Positions 18,821 through 28,233 of a stretch of 64,000 nucleotides of DNA are shown here, piece by piece. Numbering within the stretch: position 1 is the stretch's first letter; every line of letters begins with the position of its first letter. This stretch comes from Bacillus badius NBRC 15713 (GTDB lineage: Bacteria; Bacillota; Bacilli; Bacillales; Domibacillaceae). The notes beneath the pieces were generated by a model. It ran no database searches and was not told the DNA's origin. It saw only the letters and a list, made by a program, of their open reading frames with translations. A program made the translations under genes and the position numbers. The DNA lies in NCBI RefSeq assembly GCF_001591605.1, contig NZ_BCVF01000013.1, positions 27,878 through 91,877 of the forward strand, in the 5' to 3' direction.

Positions 18821-18849
18821 ATTATAAACAATAAATTGGTGTTTGTGAA
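18821..18849 (-). promoter_or_regulatory. citZ promoter candidate
   Basis: Minus strand TTCACA (18844-18849), 17-bp spacer, TATAAT (18821-18826). This leaves a leader of about 125 nt in front of citZ. No clear CcpC dyad was identified by eye. Confidence 0.6.
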
Positions 18850-18910
18850 TGAAAAGTGTCTAAAAATCTACAAATTCGTCATGGTTTCTCAACAAAACAT
18901 GGGAAAAAAA

Positions 18911-18923
18911 CATGTTATACTAA
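18911..18923 (+). promoter_or_regulatory. CcpN-like half-site upstream of citZ
   Basis: CATGTTATACTAAT shares 13 bases (ATGTTATACTAAT) with the CcpN-type site at the gapB promoter. It lies about 70 bp upstream of the citZ -35. Function is unproven. Confidence 0.3.
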
Positions 18924-18973
18924 TAAATTATTTTTCTTACTTTAATTATTATACATCGGAATGGATGGAATTT

Positions 18974-19429
18974 CTATTGAAACCACTCGATAACTTTCAT
19001 CGCTGTATACGCAATGCCCGCGCCGATCAGCGGACCGACCGCTACACCATTGAAAAGGGCGACTGCTGCAATGGTTCCGAAAACAAGCGCTGTCGTAATA
19101 TGAGGATCTTCTGAAAGCAAAACGACACCGTTTTTGCCGAGGAGGGCAACAAGCACTCCCGCGATAAGAGCAATCCACGCATACGGCGATTTCAACGATT
19201 CCCCCAGTTCTTTAAAACCGATTTCTCCTGTTGCGATTGGAACGAGCACAGCAATGGTAATAATCGCTACCCCCCAATTAATTCCCTTTGCCTGTACAGC
19301 AGCAAACACCTTATCATCAAGCCCGACGGCTTTCAGCACAAGCAGGAAGATAACGGCAATAAGCAAAGACTGATTTTTCGCAATCACACCAATCGCAAGA
19401 AGCATGATTAAAAATAAATAAGGCTGCAT
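18974..19429 (-). CDS. ytwI: DUF441 family membrane protein (YtwI-like)
   Basis: Small hydrophobic protein of unknown function. From the ATG at 19427-19429 (AAGGAG upstream) it has 151 residues, starting MQPYLFLIMLLAIGVIAKNQ. A longer frame exists upstream but overlaps ytvI and lacks a ribosome site. It has about four to five membrane helices, including a pair of glycine-rich segments (VALLGKNGV and GVAVGPLIGAGIAYT). Position between citZ and the divergent ytvI matches B. subtilis ytwI. Confidence 0.9.
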   Translation of the reverse strand: MQPYLFLIMLLAIGVIAKNQSLLIAVIFLLVLKAVGLDDKVFAAVQAKGINWGVAIITIAVLVPIATGEIGFKELGESLKSPYAWIALIAGVLVALLGKNGVVLLSEDPHITTALVFGTIAAVALFNGVAVGPLIGAGIAYTAMKVIEWFQ

Positions 19430-19534
19430 CTCTTTCTCCTTTCTTTTCATGCAATTTTTGTCGTTATAAAACGAGCTATTTTTCTTTCTATGCCCGTCCC
19501 AGCTTGATACAATGTCAACAAAGGAGGTGGGCTC

Positions 19535-20665
19535 GTGCATCCATCCAGCTGGCAAAGACTGATACGGCTATTCATTGTGGTGGTTTCCGCTGTCTTACTT
19601 ATCCTCTCCTTATATTATATCGCGAAAATAACCTACCCATTTATCATCGGGTTTGCTGTTGCCTTTCTGATTAAGCCGTTCATCCGCTTTCTAGAAGTAA
19701 AGCTCAGGCTGCCCCGGGCCGCAGCTGCAGGTACAGCGATTCTTCTTATCCTGGCTGTTTTCGCGGGGGGGATGACGCTTCTTATCGCTGAAATTGTATC
19801 GGGAGCGAATTACTTTGCTTCAGTCGTCCCCCGTCATATCTATGTGGTAGTCGAGCAAATAGAGACTATATTTGCCTCACAGGTCATCCCTCTGTATGAA
19901 CGGGCTGCTGGCATATTTCATTCACTGGATACAGGTCAGCAGGAAACCATTGCCTCAAATATAAGGGAGGCTGGCGAACAGGTCGCTTCGACGGCAGGAG
20001 CCTTTATACAAGACTTCTTTTTAAAGCTTCCTAAGCTGATTTCTTGGATTCCCAGCTTTGCGACCGCATTAATTTTCTCATTTCTTGCTGCTTTTTTCAT
20101 CAGTAAAGATTGGGAAAGCCTTCAGCAGCGGACCGTTCATTATTTGCCTCTGAAGGCAAGGACAAGCTTAAGCAAAGTGTTTTTTGCTTTAAGAAAGGCT
20201 TTATTTGGCTTTTTGCGTGCACAATTCACGCTGATTTCCATCACCACATTTATTGTGCTTGCCGGATTGCTTATTTTGCGGGTTAATTATGCCATTACAC
20301 TTGCCCTTGTCGCCGGACTGGTTGACTTGCTGCCGTATCTAGGCACCGGGACGCTATTTGTTCCATGGATCATCTATGAATTTATTGCCGGTGAGACTGG
20401 ACTCGCCATTGGCCTGACCGTACTGTATGTCATTATCATTGTCCAGCGGCAGATCATGGAGCCGAAAGTATTGTCTTCAAGCATCGGACTTGATCCTTTG
20501 GCTACACTGATTGCTTTATTCGTCGGCTTTAAGCTCGCTGGTTTTTTCGGTTTGATTCTCGGTCCTATCGCCCTGGTTATTATTAATGCGCTGCACAACG
20601 CCGGCGTATTTATCGATCTGCGCGATTATATTATGGGCAAAGAGGTTCCTCCGGCAGCAAAATAA
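19535..20665 (+). CDS. ytvI: AI-2E family transporter / sporulation-locus permease YtvI
   Basis: A 376-residue polytopic membrane protein of the AI-2E transporter family (PerM/YtvI group); the B. subtilis homologue's substrate is unknown. It has two N-terminal helices (to about residue 45), a third near 60-85, a soluble middle region and a cluster of C-terminal helices. The family segments VDLLPYLGTGTLFVPW and FGLILGPIALV are present. The start is a GTG at 19535 directly preceded by AAAGGAGGTG. It is transcribed away from ytwI and ends at its own terminator. Confidence 0.93.
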   Translation: MHPSSWQRLIRLFIVVVSAVLLILSLYYIAKITYPFIIGFAVAFLIKPFIRFLEVKLRLPRAAAAGTAILLILAVFAGGMTLLIAEIVSGANYFASVVPRHIYVVVEQIETIFASQVIPLYERAAGIFHSLDTGQQETIASNIREAGEQVASTAGAFIQDFFLKLPKLISWIPSFATALIFSFLAAFFISKDWESLQQRTVHYLPLKARTSLSKVFFALRKALFGFLRAQFTLISITTFIVLAGLLILRVNYAITLALVAGLVDLLPYLGTGTLFVPWIIYEFIAGETGLAIGLTVLYVIIIVQRQIMEPKVLSSSIGLDPLATLIALFVGFKLAGFFGLILGPIALVIINALHNAGVFIDLRDYIMGKEVPPAAK

Positions 20666-20694
20666 AAAACGTCAGCGGCCCGCTGACGTTTTTA
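20665..20694 (+). terminator. terminator after ytvI
   Basis: AAAAACGTCAGCGG / CCGCTGACGTTTTT, a perfect stem with T-run directly after the stop codon. Confidence 0.88.
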
Positions 20695-20782
20695 AGTTAT
20701 GCAACATGCTTTCTCAATCTTCAGCTGCTGGTTGACACCTAAACAAGTGAACACCAGCAAAATAAGCAGGCCGGAATTTAGT

Positions 20783-21169
20783 TTATTTCATAATGATAAT
20801 ATTATTATTTTGGAACGAACGGCGAAACAGACCAAGCAAAAGCGGCTGCAGCCATCGTCTTGTATAAGGAAGCAGGAGCAAAAAGCCTGAAATATCCGTA
20901 ACAAATCCCGGGGTTAATAACAACAAACCGCCAACTAAAACACAGACACCATCCATGACTGCCTCTCCAATAAAACGGCCGTTCTGAAGGTCTTCCCGAA
21001 GCTTCACTACTACATTCATCCCTTGTTTTTTGGCAAAATAGGCGCCTAAAAAACCGGTTGCTAAGATAAGTAAAAACGTCGGCAAAATCCCGATCGCCTT
21101 TCCGGAAAGCATCAACAGGCTAATTTCAAGTGCAGGGACAATAATAAAAATAAACAATAGATATCGCAA
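20783..21169 (-). CDS. fxsA: FxsA family membrane protein
   Basis: A 128-residue membrane protein of the FxsA family (E. coli FxsA suppresses F-exclusion of phage T7; the normal role is unclear). Two N-terminal hydrophobic segments (FIFIIVPALEISLLML and ILPTFLLILATGFLGAYFAKKQG) and a third in the middle (GVCVLVGGLLLLTPGFVTD) carry the typical family residues. The start is a TTG at 21167-21169 with AAGGAG eight bases upstream. It lies between ytvI and pyk, as B. subtilis ytzA/fxsA does. Confidence 0.92.
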   Translation of the reverse strand: MRYLLFIFIIVPALEISLLMLSGKAIGILPTFLLILATGFLGAYFAKKQGMNVVVKLREDLQNGRFIGEAVMDGVCVLVGGLLLLTPGFVTDISGFLLLLPYTRRWLQPLLLGLFRRSFQNNNIIIMK

Positions 21170-21289
21170 CGGATTTTCTCCTTTTTAAACAATTTATGTT
21201 CCTTTTCATTGTATCATTCCCCTGAGGGTGCCGGCAAAATATAAGGCTGTCTTCCTTTTCTCGCCTAGCATCGCCCCCGATTCTGCACT

Positions 21290-21334
21290 AAAAAGGCTCA
21301 ACAGCTGGTCATTTCTGTGCTGTTGAGCCTTTTC
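21290..21334 (-). terminator. terminator after pfkA-pyk
   Basis: AAAAGGCTCAACAGC / GCTGTTGAGCCTTTT stem just past the pyk stop, with T-rich flanks in both directions. Confidence 0.85.
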
Positions 21335-21342
21335 GCTAATGG

Positions 21343-23103
21343 TTAAAGGACGTTAGCATGTCCGTTATAAATAATTCCTCTGGCGGCATCTACGGTAATT
21401 TCCTGTCCGTCTTTTAAAGCAGCCGTTGCTTCTTCGACTCCCACGAGAACTGGTATGCCAAGGTTGATGCCAATCACTGCGGCATGGCTTGTCAAGCCGC
21501 CCTCTTCCGTAATTAAAGCGGCGCACTTTTCAATAGCCGGGACCATATCCCTATCGCTGCCGATGGTTACGAGAATATCCCCTTCTTCGACTTTCTCAAG
21601 GGCCTCTGCGGCATCTTTGGCAACGACAACCTTCCCGTAAGCTGACTTGCGTCCAATTCCCTGGCCTTTCATCAAAATATCTCCGATGACATGGATTTTC
21701 ATTAAGTTGGTCGTGCCGGACTCGCCTACTGGAACGCCGGCAGTGATCACGATGAGATCTCCGTGTTTGACAAGACCTGTACTTAAGCTTTTTTGCACAG
21801 CGAGTTCAAGCATTTCATCTGTTGTTTTCACTTTCGGACCAATATTTGGGAATACTCCCCAAACAAGCGCCAGGCTTCGCGATACGCGCTCACTGGATGT
21901 AACAGCGACAATTGGCGCCTTTGAGCGGTAGCGGGAAATCATACGTGCGGTATGTCCGCTCTCTGTTGGCGTCACGATGGCCTTTACATCTAAATTATTC
22001 GCTGTGTGGGCAACTGACTGCCCAATGGCATCGGTCATCGTATGACCGCTCGCTTTGCTGCGCGCTGATAGAATTTCTGAGTAATTTAATGCGGTTTCCG
22101 TACGGTCAGCGATGCTGTGCATCGTCTGTACAGCTTCAAGAGGATACATGCCTGCCGCTGTTTCCCCTGAAAGCATAATCGCATCTGTTCCATCAAAAAT
22201 CGCATTGGCCACATCACTTGCCTCCGCACGTGTCGGACGCGGATTGCGCTGCATGGAATCAAGCATTTGTGTAGCTGTGATTACCGGCTTGCCAAGAGCA
22301 TTGCAGCGCTGGATCAATCGTTTCTGCACGAGCGGCACCTCTTCTGCAGGGATTTCTACACCCAAGTCGCCCCGCGCGACCATTAAACCGTCAGATACCT
22401 CAAGGATGCTGTCAATATTATCGACTCCTTCTTGATTCTCGATCTTCGGGATAATTTGAATATGGTTAGCGCCGTGACGCTCAAGCAATTCATGAATTTC
22501 CAAAACGTCAGATGCCCGGCGGACAAAGGAAGCAGCGATAAAGTCAACATCTTGTTCAATGCCAAATTTAATATCTTCTGCATCCTTTTCAGTGATCCCC
22601 GGCAGGTTAATCGAGACTCCAGGAACATTTACACCTTTTTTGTTTTTTAGCGTGCCGCTGTTCAATACCTTAGTTGCAATTTCTCCCTTTTGCTTATCAA
22701 CCTTTATCACCTGTAGGGCAATTAAACCATCATCAAGCAAAATTTTTCCGTCCGGCTCAATATCATTAATTAACCCTTCATATGTAACGGAGAATTTTTC
22801 AGGGGTGCCAAGAACTTCGTGCATAGAGACGATGACCTCGCTGCCTGCAGCCAATTCAATTGCATCGTTCTCCATGTTATGTGTGCGGATTTCAGGACCT
22901 TTCGTATCTAATAAAATCCCCACCGTCTTTCCGGCTTTCTTTGCTGCTTCACGAATGTTTTTAATACGCTGGGCATGCTCTTCGTGATTGCCGTGCGAAA
23001 AGTTCAAGCGGGCAATATTCATTCCTGCTTCCATCAGTTTTTCAAGCATGGATGGACTTTCGCTTGCCGGGCCAATGGTACATACAATTTTTGTCTTTCT
23101 CAT
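21343..23103 (-). CDS. pyk: pyruvate kinase with C-terminal PEP-utiliser domain
   Basis: Last glycolytic step: PEP + ADP to pyruvate + ATP. The 586-residue protein has the TIM-barrel motifs [16 protein letters not shown], the catalytic Lys region [10 protein letters not shown], and [11 protein letters not shown]. Beyond the usual ~475-residue core is the extra domain of Bacillus-type kinases with [11 protein letters not shown], resembling the phosphohistidine domain of PEP synthase. It follows pfkA by 28 bp, with GAGGAGG before the ATG, so pfkA-pyk form one operon. Confidence 0.97.
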   Translation of the reverse strand: MRKTKIVCTIGPASESPSMLEKLMEAGMNIARLNFSHGNHEEHAQRIKNIREAAKKAGKTVGILLDTKGPEIRTHNMENDAIELAAGSEVIVSMHEVLGTPEKFSVTYEGLINDIEPDGKILLDDGLIALQVIKVDKQKGEIATKVLNSGTLKNKKGVNVPGVSINLPGITEKDAEDIKFGIEQDVDFIAASFVRRASDVLEIHELLERHGANHIQIIPKIENQEGVDNIDSILEVSDGLMVARGDLGVEIPAEEVPLVQKRLIQRCNALGKPVITATQMLDSMQRNPRPTRAEASDVANAIFDGTDAIMLSGETAAGMYPLEAVQTMHSIADRTETALNYSEILSARSKASGHTMTDAIGQSVAHTANNLDVKAIVTPTESGHTARMISRYRSKAPIVAVTSSERVSRSLALVWGVFPNIGPKVKTTDEMLELAVQKSLSTGLVKHGDLIVITAGVPVGESGTTNLMKIHVIGDILMKGQGIGRKSAYGKVVVAKDAAEALEKVEEGDILVTIGSDRDMVPAIEKCAALITEEGGLTSHAAVIGINLGIPVLVGVEEATAALKDGQEITVDAARGIIYNGHANVL

Positions 23104-23131
23104 CTTCTGAGAGCCTCCTCATAAAAATCGA

Positions 23132-24223
<1,092 letters not shown>

Positions 24224-24309
24224 CTAGGTGTATCTGCTTTTCAGCAGTCAACGAAAACACCCTTCTTCATTTCGGCCAGTTTATAACTGTTCCAAAAGCT
24301 GTTTGATTT

Positions 24310-24352
24310 AAAAAAGAACGTGCCTCCGCCTTTCGCTGCACGTTCTTTTTCC
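24310..24352 (-). terminator. terminator after accA
   Basis: AAAAAGAACGTGC / GCACGTTCTTTTT, a 13-bp stem with long loop between accA and pfkA. Confidence 0.85.
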
Positions 24353-24375
24353 CGATTTCTATTTGCCTGAAACAA

Positions 24376-25326
24376 TTAGAGAGTATACTCTCCGATTTGC
24401 TTATACTTCATATAACGTTCGCCCAGTAATTCCGGAACAGATAATTGAAGCAGTTCTTCAAGCGCCGGCTTCAACGTTTGATCAATTAATGCCGCCTGTT
24501 GAGCAACATTCCGGTGTGCGCCTCCGCTAACTTCCGGAATAATGGCATCAATGACTCCCAATTCCTTTAAATCGCCTGCTGTAATTTTCATCGTTTCCGC
24601 TGCCCGTTTCGCTTGGGCCGCATCTTTCCAAAGCAGAGCAGCAGCCCCCTCAGGAGAAATAACCGAGTACGTAGAGTTTTCGAGCATAAATAATTTATCG
24701 CCAATCCCCAAGGCAAGCGCTCCGCCGCTTCCGCCTTCACCGATAACGATACAAATCACCGGAACCTCCATGCCAGCCATTTCAAACAGGTTCTTGGCAA
24801 TGGCTTCGCTTTGTCCGCGCTCCTCTGCAGCTTTCCCTGGATAGGCGCCTTTCGTATCAATTAAGCAAATAATCGGACGCTTAAACTTTACTGCCTGATT
24901 CATTAACCGCAGCGCTTTCCGATACCCTTCAGGATGAGGCATGCCAAATGTGCGCTTAATATTCTCCTTCGTATCGCGTCCGCGCTGATGACCAATGACA
25001 GTGACGGGCATGCCGTGGTATTTCGCTACTCCGCCGACAATCGCTCCATCATCGCCAAACAATCTGTCGCCGTGAAGCTCCATAAAATCCGTAAACAGGT
25101 AGCCAATATAATCAAGCGTTGTTGGCCGTTCCGGATGACGGGCCATTTGTACGCGGTCCCATGGCGTCATGCTTTCGTAAATATCTTTTTCAAGCTTTTT
25201 CAAGCGCTGCTCAAGCTTCTCAATTTCTTCTGTTAAATCCACATCTGAAGTCGATGTAAATTCCTTTAGTTCAGCAATCTTTCCTTTTAGCTCCAACACT
25301 GGTTTCTCAAATTCTAAACCAATCAT
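24376..25326 (-). CDS. accA: acetyl-CoA carboxylase carboxyltransferase subunit alpha
   Basis: With AccD forms the carboxyltransferase that makes malonyl-CoA, the first committed step of fatty-acid synthesis. The 316-residue crotonase-fold protein has an N-terminal coiled segment (about 1-50), the segment [19 protein letters not shown], oxyanion-hole glycines in [12 protein letters not shown] and [11 protein letters not shown]. Its ATG overlaps the accD stop by four bases (ATGA), giving tight coupling for 1:1 subunits. Confidence 0.97.
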   Translation of the reverse strand: MIGLEFEKPVLELKGKIAELKEFTSTSDVDLTEEIEKLEQRLKKLEKDIYESMTPWDRVQMARHPERPTTLDYIGYLFTDFMELHGDRLFGDDGAIVGGVAKYHGMPVTVIGHQRGRDTKENIKRTFGMPHPEGYRKALRLMNQAVKFKRPIICLIDTKGAYPGKAAEERGQSEAIAKNLFEMAGMEVPVICIVIGEGGSGGALALGIGDKLFMLENSTYSVISPEGAAALLWKDAAQAKRAAETMKITAGDLKELGVIDAIIPEVSGGAHRNVAQQAALIDQTLKPALEELLQLSVPELLGERYMKYKQIGEYTL

Positions 25327-26195
25327 GCCAGTTCACCCCCCTGTTGATGAATATCAAGTAAAAAGGCGATTTTCTCCTTCATCTCATGACGGTGAATGAC
25401 CGCATCAAGCTGACCATGCTTTAATAGAAATTCGGCTGTCTGGAAATCTTCCGGCAGCTTTTCATGAATGGTCTGTTCAATAATCCGTCTGCCAGCAAAT
25501 CCAATAAGCGCTCCCGGTTCTGCGAAGTTATAGTCTCCAAGAGAGGCAAAACTTGCAGATACGCCGCCCGTTGTAGGATGTGTCATGACTGAAATAATCA
25601 ATCCGCCATTTTCACTGAAACGCTTTAAAGCTACACTTGTTTTTGCCATTTGCATTAATGAGAGCACGCCTTCTTGCATACGGGCGCCTCCTGAAGCAGT
25701 GAAAATAATGAATGGCACGCCTCTTCTGCCTGCTTCTTCAATCGCTCTTGTAATTTTCTCACCCACTACTGATCCCATGCTTCCCATGCGGAAGTTAGCA
25801 TCCATAATGGCCACAACTGTCTCGAAACCTTCCACACGGCCAACGCCGGTTAACACAGCTTCATTCATTTTTGTCTTTTGCTTATCCACATCTACTTTTT
25901 CTAAGTAGCCCGGGAAATTCAGCGGATTAGTTGAAGTAAGCCCGGCGTCAAACTCTTGGAATGTCCCTTCATCAATAAAAGAATCACGGCGTTCAACAGC
26001 TGTCATCCCATGATGATGGCCGCATTGCATACACACATTTAAATTCTTCTTTAGCTCTTTTGTATACATGATCTTCTTGCACTTCGGGCATTTCTGCATA
26101 ATGCCTTCAGGGACATCCTGCTTGCTTGCTTCTGTAGGTATCGTCGCATACTTTTTCTTTTTTGGTTTTTGTTTGTTAAATAGATCTTTAATCAA
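25323..26195 (-). CDS. accD: acetyl-CoA carboxylase carboxyltransferase subunit beta
   Basis: Zinc-finger partner of AccA. From the TTG at 26193-26195 it has 290 residues, the length of B. subtilis AccD, starting (M)[19 protein letters not shown] lies seven bases upstream. A longer frame from an ATG at 26258 adds 21 unrelated residues. The zinc ribbon is [11 protein letters not shown]...CMQCG (about 35-58). The carboxyltransferase core has [24 protein letters not shown] and [13 protein letters not shown]. First gene of accDA, downstream of a terminator after the GntR gene. Confidence 0.96.
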   Translation of the reverse strand: MIKDLFNKQKPKKKKYATIPTEASKQDVPEGIMQKCPKCKKIMYTKELKKNLNVCMQCGHHHGMTAVERRDSFIDEGTFQEFDAGLTSTNPLNFPGYLEKVDVDKQKTKMNEAVLTGVGRVEGFETVVAIMDANFRMGSMGSVVGEKITRAIEEAGRRGVPFIIFTASGGARMQEGVLSLMQMAKTSVALKRFSENGGLIISVMTHPTTGGVSASFASLGDYNFAEPGALIGFAGRRIIEQTIHEKLPEDFQTAEFLLKHGQLDAVIHRHEMKEKIAFLLDIHQQGGELA

Positions 26196-26255
26196 GTTGC
26201 ATCCTCTCCCTATAAAAAGCTTAAACCTAGTTATGTGACTTGTTGAGACGGACAG

Positions 26256-26285
26256 CAAAAAAAACAGAACAGCTTAAAGCTGTTT
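26256..26285 (-). terminator. terminator between the GntR gene and accDA
   Basis: Minus strand AACAGCTT / AAGCTGTT stem with a run of eight T. The stop codon of the GntR gene lies inside the stem. It separates the malic enzyme-GntR unit from accDA. Confidence 0.75.
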
Positions 26286-26882
26286 GTAAGCGTCAAAAAT
26301 ATCTTTTATATTTCTTGCCTTTACTCTATCAATTAAGTGGATAAATGCGTCTTTATTTGTTAACAGCCGATCCTCTTTATGAATCGCAGCGGCATAATCA
26401 GATACGATCAGCCAAATCTTTTTTAAAAGAGAGTTCCCGCTTGCATCCATCAAAAAAGTAAAGAAGTCACGTTCTGTAAAGCCCTCTTCTCTCATGCTCT
26501 CAGACAGATTGGACATTCGTTCCTCGAGGTCTGAAAGCATGGCGAGAGAAGACAAACACCCCATCTCTAAAATCTCTTTCGTCAACCGGACATCCTGCTT
26601 CGTCTGCTCCCGTTGTAAAATAAATGTGCTAAGCAGCTGCACAAGCTGATGATCATTGAAATCACGGAGAAAGGTGCCCTCCCCGCGCCTCGTTTCAATC
26701 AAACCGAGCAATTCCAAGGCCCTCAACGCCTCCCGCACAGAAGAGCGAGCGGCAGACAGCCGCTCGGACAATTCACGTTCGGATGGCATCTTATCTCCGG
26801 GCACCAGTCCATCCGCTGCGATCATCTCACGAATCTTGTCAACGACCTCTGCAAACTTTGATTGCGGCCGCTCATTCTCCAC
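26274..26882 (-). CDS. GntR-family transcriptional regulator, FadR subfamily
   Basis: About 202 residues from a GTG at 26880-26882, four bases after the malic enzyme stop (AGGTGA upstream); a longer frame would overlap that gene. The N-terminal GntR winged helix carries GDKMPSERELSERLSAARSS and VREALRALELLGLIETRRGEGTFL. The C-terminal all-helical FCD-type ligand domain covers about 95-200. FadR-subfamily members usually sense small organic acids or acyl-CoA. Its position between malic enzyme and accDA is known from other Bacillus. Palindromes GGTCNGACC before malic enzyme and pfkA are likely targets; the ligand is unknown. Confidence 0.9.
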   Translation of the reverse strand: MENERPQSKFAEVVDKIREMIAADGLVPGDKMPSERELSERLSAARSSVREALRALELLGLIETRRGEGTFLRDFNDHQLVQLLSTFILQREQTKQDVRLTKEILEMGCLSSLAMLSDLEERMSNLSESMREEGFTERDFFTFLMDASGNSLLKKIWLIVSDYAAAIHKEDRLLTNKDAFIHLIDRVKARNIKDIFDAYKQL

Positions 26883-26886
26883 GGCT

Positions 26887-28125
26887 TTATTCACCTTTTC
26901 CGATAAGAGACAACTGCATTGTGCGTTCACGGATTTCTTCAGGGTCGGCCTTTAAGCGGGCAACGCCTGTTTCCATCGCCGCTTTTGCCACCGCTGCTGC
27001 TACAGCAGGGGCCACACGCGGATCAAACGGTCCTGGAATCACATAATCAGCATTTAACTCGTGCTCCTCAATCAAGCCGGCGATTGCTTCTACAGCCGCC
27101 TGCTTCATTTGTTCATTGATATGTGTGGCCCGAACATCCAGCGCTCCACGGAAAATCCCTGGGAAAGCCAGAACGTTATTTACTTGGTTCGGAAAATCGG
27201 AACGCCCCGTTCCAATTACACGCGCCCCTGCCATTTTTGCTTCTTCAGGCATCACTTCCGGAACCGGATTGGCCATCGCAAAAATAACAGGCTCCGGGTT
27301 CATCATTTGAATCATTTCTTTTGTAAGAGCCCCTGCAACAGATACACCGATAAATACATCTGCCCCTTTAATAACATCCTCTAACGAACCTTCCTGGCGA
27401 TGAACATTAGTAAACTTGGCTACTTCTTCTTTCACCGGGTTCATCCCTTCCTGACGGCCTTCGTAAATAGCTCCGCGGGAATCGCACATAATGATGTCGC
27501 GGACCCCATAGCTTGCCAGCAGCTTAATGATAGCAATGCCGGCTGCACCAGCCCCATTGGCTACCACTTTAATATCCTTGAACTTTCTGCCTGTTAATTT
27601 CAAAGCGTTCAGCAAGCCGGCAACTGTAACAATCGCTGTTCCGTGCTGATCATCATGGAAAATCGGGATATTTGTTTCTTTTTTCAGCCGTTCCTCAATT
27701 TCAAAACAGTGAGGAGCAGCGATATCCTCTAAGTTGACACCGCCGAATGTCGGCTCCATCAGCTTAACGGTTTCAACAATTTTGTCTGCGTCTTCTGTAT
27801 CCAGGCAAATCGGAAACGCATCTACGCCGGCAAAGCTTTTAAACAACACTGCTTTCCCTTCCATAACCGGCATAGCTGCTTCTGCACCGATATTTCCAAG
27901 CCCAAGAACGGCTGTGCCATTAGAAACGACTGCCACCGTATTTCCTTTAATCGTATAATCAAATACAGTTTCAGGTTTTTCATAGATTTCCTTACACGGT
28001 TCAGCCACTCCCGGGGAATAAGCAAGGCTCAAATCTCTTGCATTTTTCACTTTTGTTTTAACCCCAGTGGACAACTTTCCTTTATTGGTTTTATGCATAT
28101 GTAATGCTTCTTCTCTAAGTGACAT
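26887..28125 (-). CDS. ytsJ: NAD(P)-dependent malic enzyme (YtsJ-type)
   Basis: Decarboxylates malate to pyruvate, supplying NADPH. The 412-residue short-form bacterial malic enzyme starts MSLREEALHMHKTNKGKLST. Motifs are SPGVAEPC, GLGNIGAEAAMPVMEGK (catalytic Lys in EGKAVLFK), metal-binding DDQHGTAIV, and the Rossmann motif VVANGAGAAGIAI. It precedes and is probably co-transcribed with the GntR gene, and its upstream region has a perfect 13-bp GntR-type palindrome. B. subtilis YtsJ has the same place near accDA and dnaE. Confidence 0.95.
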   Translation of the reverse strand: MSLREEALHMHKTNKGKLSTGVKTKVKNARDLSLAYSPGVAEPCKEIYEKPETVFDYTIKGNTVAVVSNGTAVLGLGNIGAEAAMPVMEGKAVLFKSFAGVDAFPICLDTEDADKIVETVKLMEPTFGGVNLEDIAAPHCFEIEERLKKETNIPIFHDDQHGTAIVTVAGLLNALKLTGRKFKDIKVVANGAGAAGIAIIKLLASYGVRDIIMCDSRGAIYEGRQEGMNPVKEEVAKFTNVHRQEGSLEDVIKGADVFIGVSVAGALTKEMIQMMNPEPVIFAMANPVPEVMPEEAKMAGARVIGTGRSDFPNQVNNVLAFPGIFRGALDVRATHINEQMKQAAVEAIAGLIEEHELNADYVIPGPFDPRVAPAVAAAVAKAAMETGVARLKADPEEIRERTMQLSLIGKGE

Positions 28126-28167
28126 TATTTTTTTCGCTCCCTATTTCAGCAATTCCAACTTCCTCTA

Positions 28168-28180
28168 GTGGTCAGACCAC
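28168..28180. promoter_or_regulatory. FadR/GntR-type palindrome upstream of malic enzyme
   Basis: GTGGTCAGACCAC is a perfect 13-bp palindrome 42 bp upstream of the malic enzyme start. TGGTCAGACCA inside it fits the FadR-subfamily consensus TNGTNNNACNA exactly. Likely autoregulatory site of the GntR gene in the same operon. Confidence 0.65.
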
Positions 28181-28233
28181 ATTTTCGTCTATTACACACA
28201 ATAAACTAAAGGCAAGCGGTTGTAAAGTAGTAA

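Noticed and set aside
26286..26299. cre-like sequence TGTAAGCGTCAAAA
   Set aside because: Two mismatches to the CcpA consensus and located inside the 3' end of the GntR coding region.
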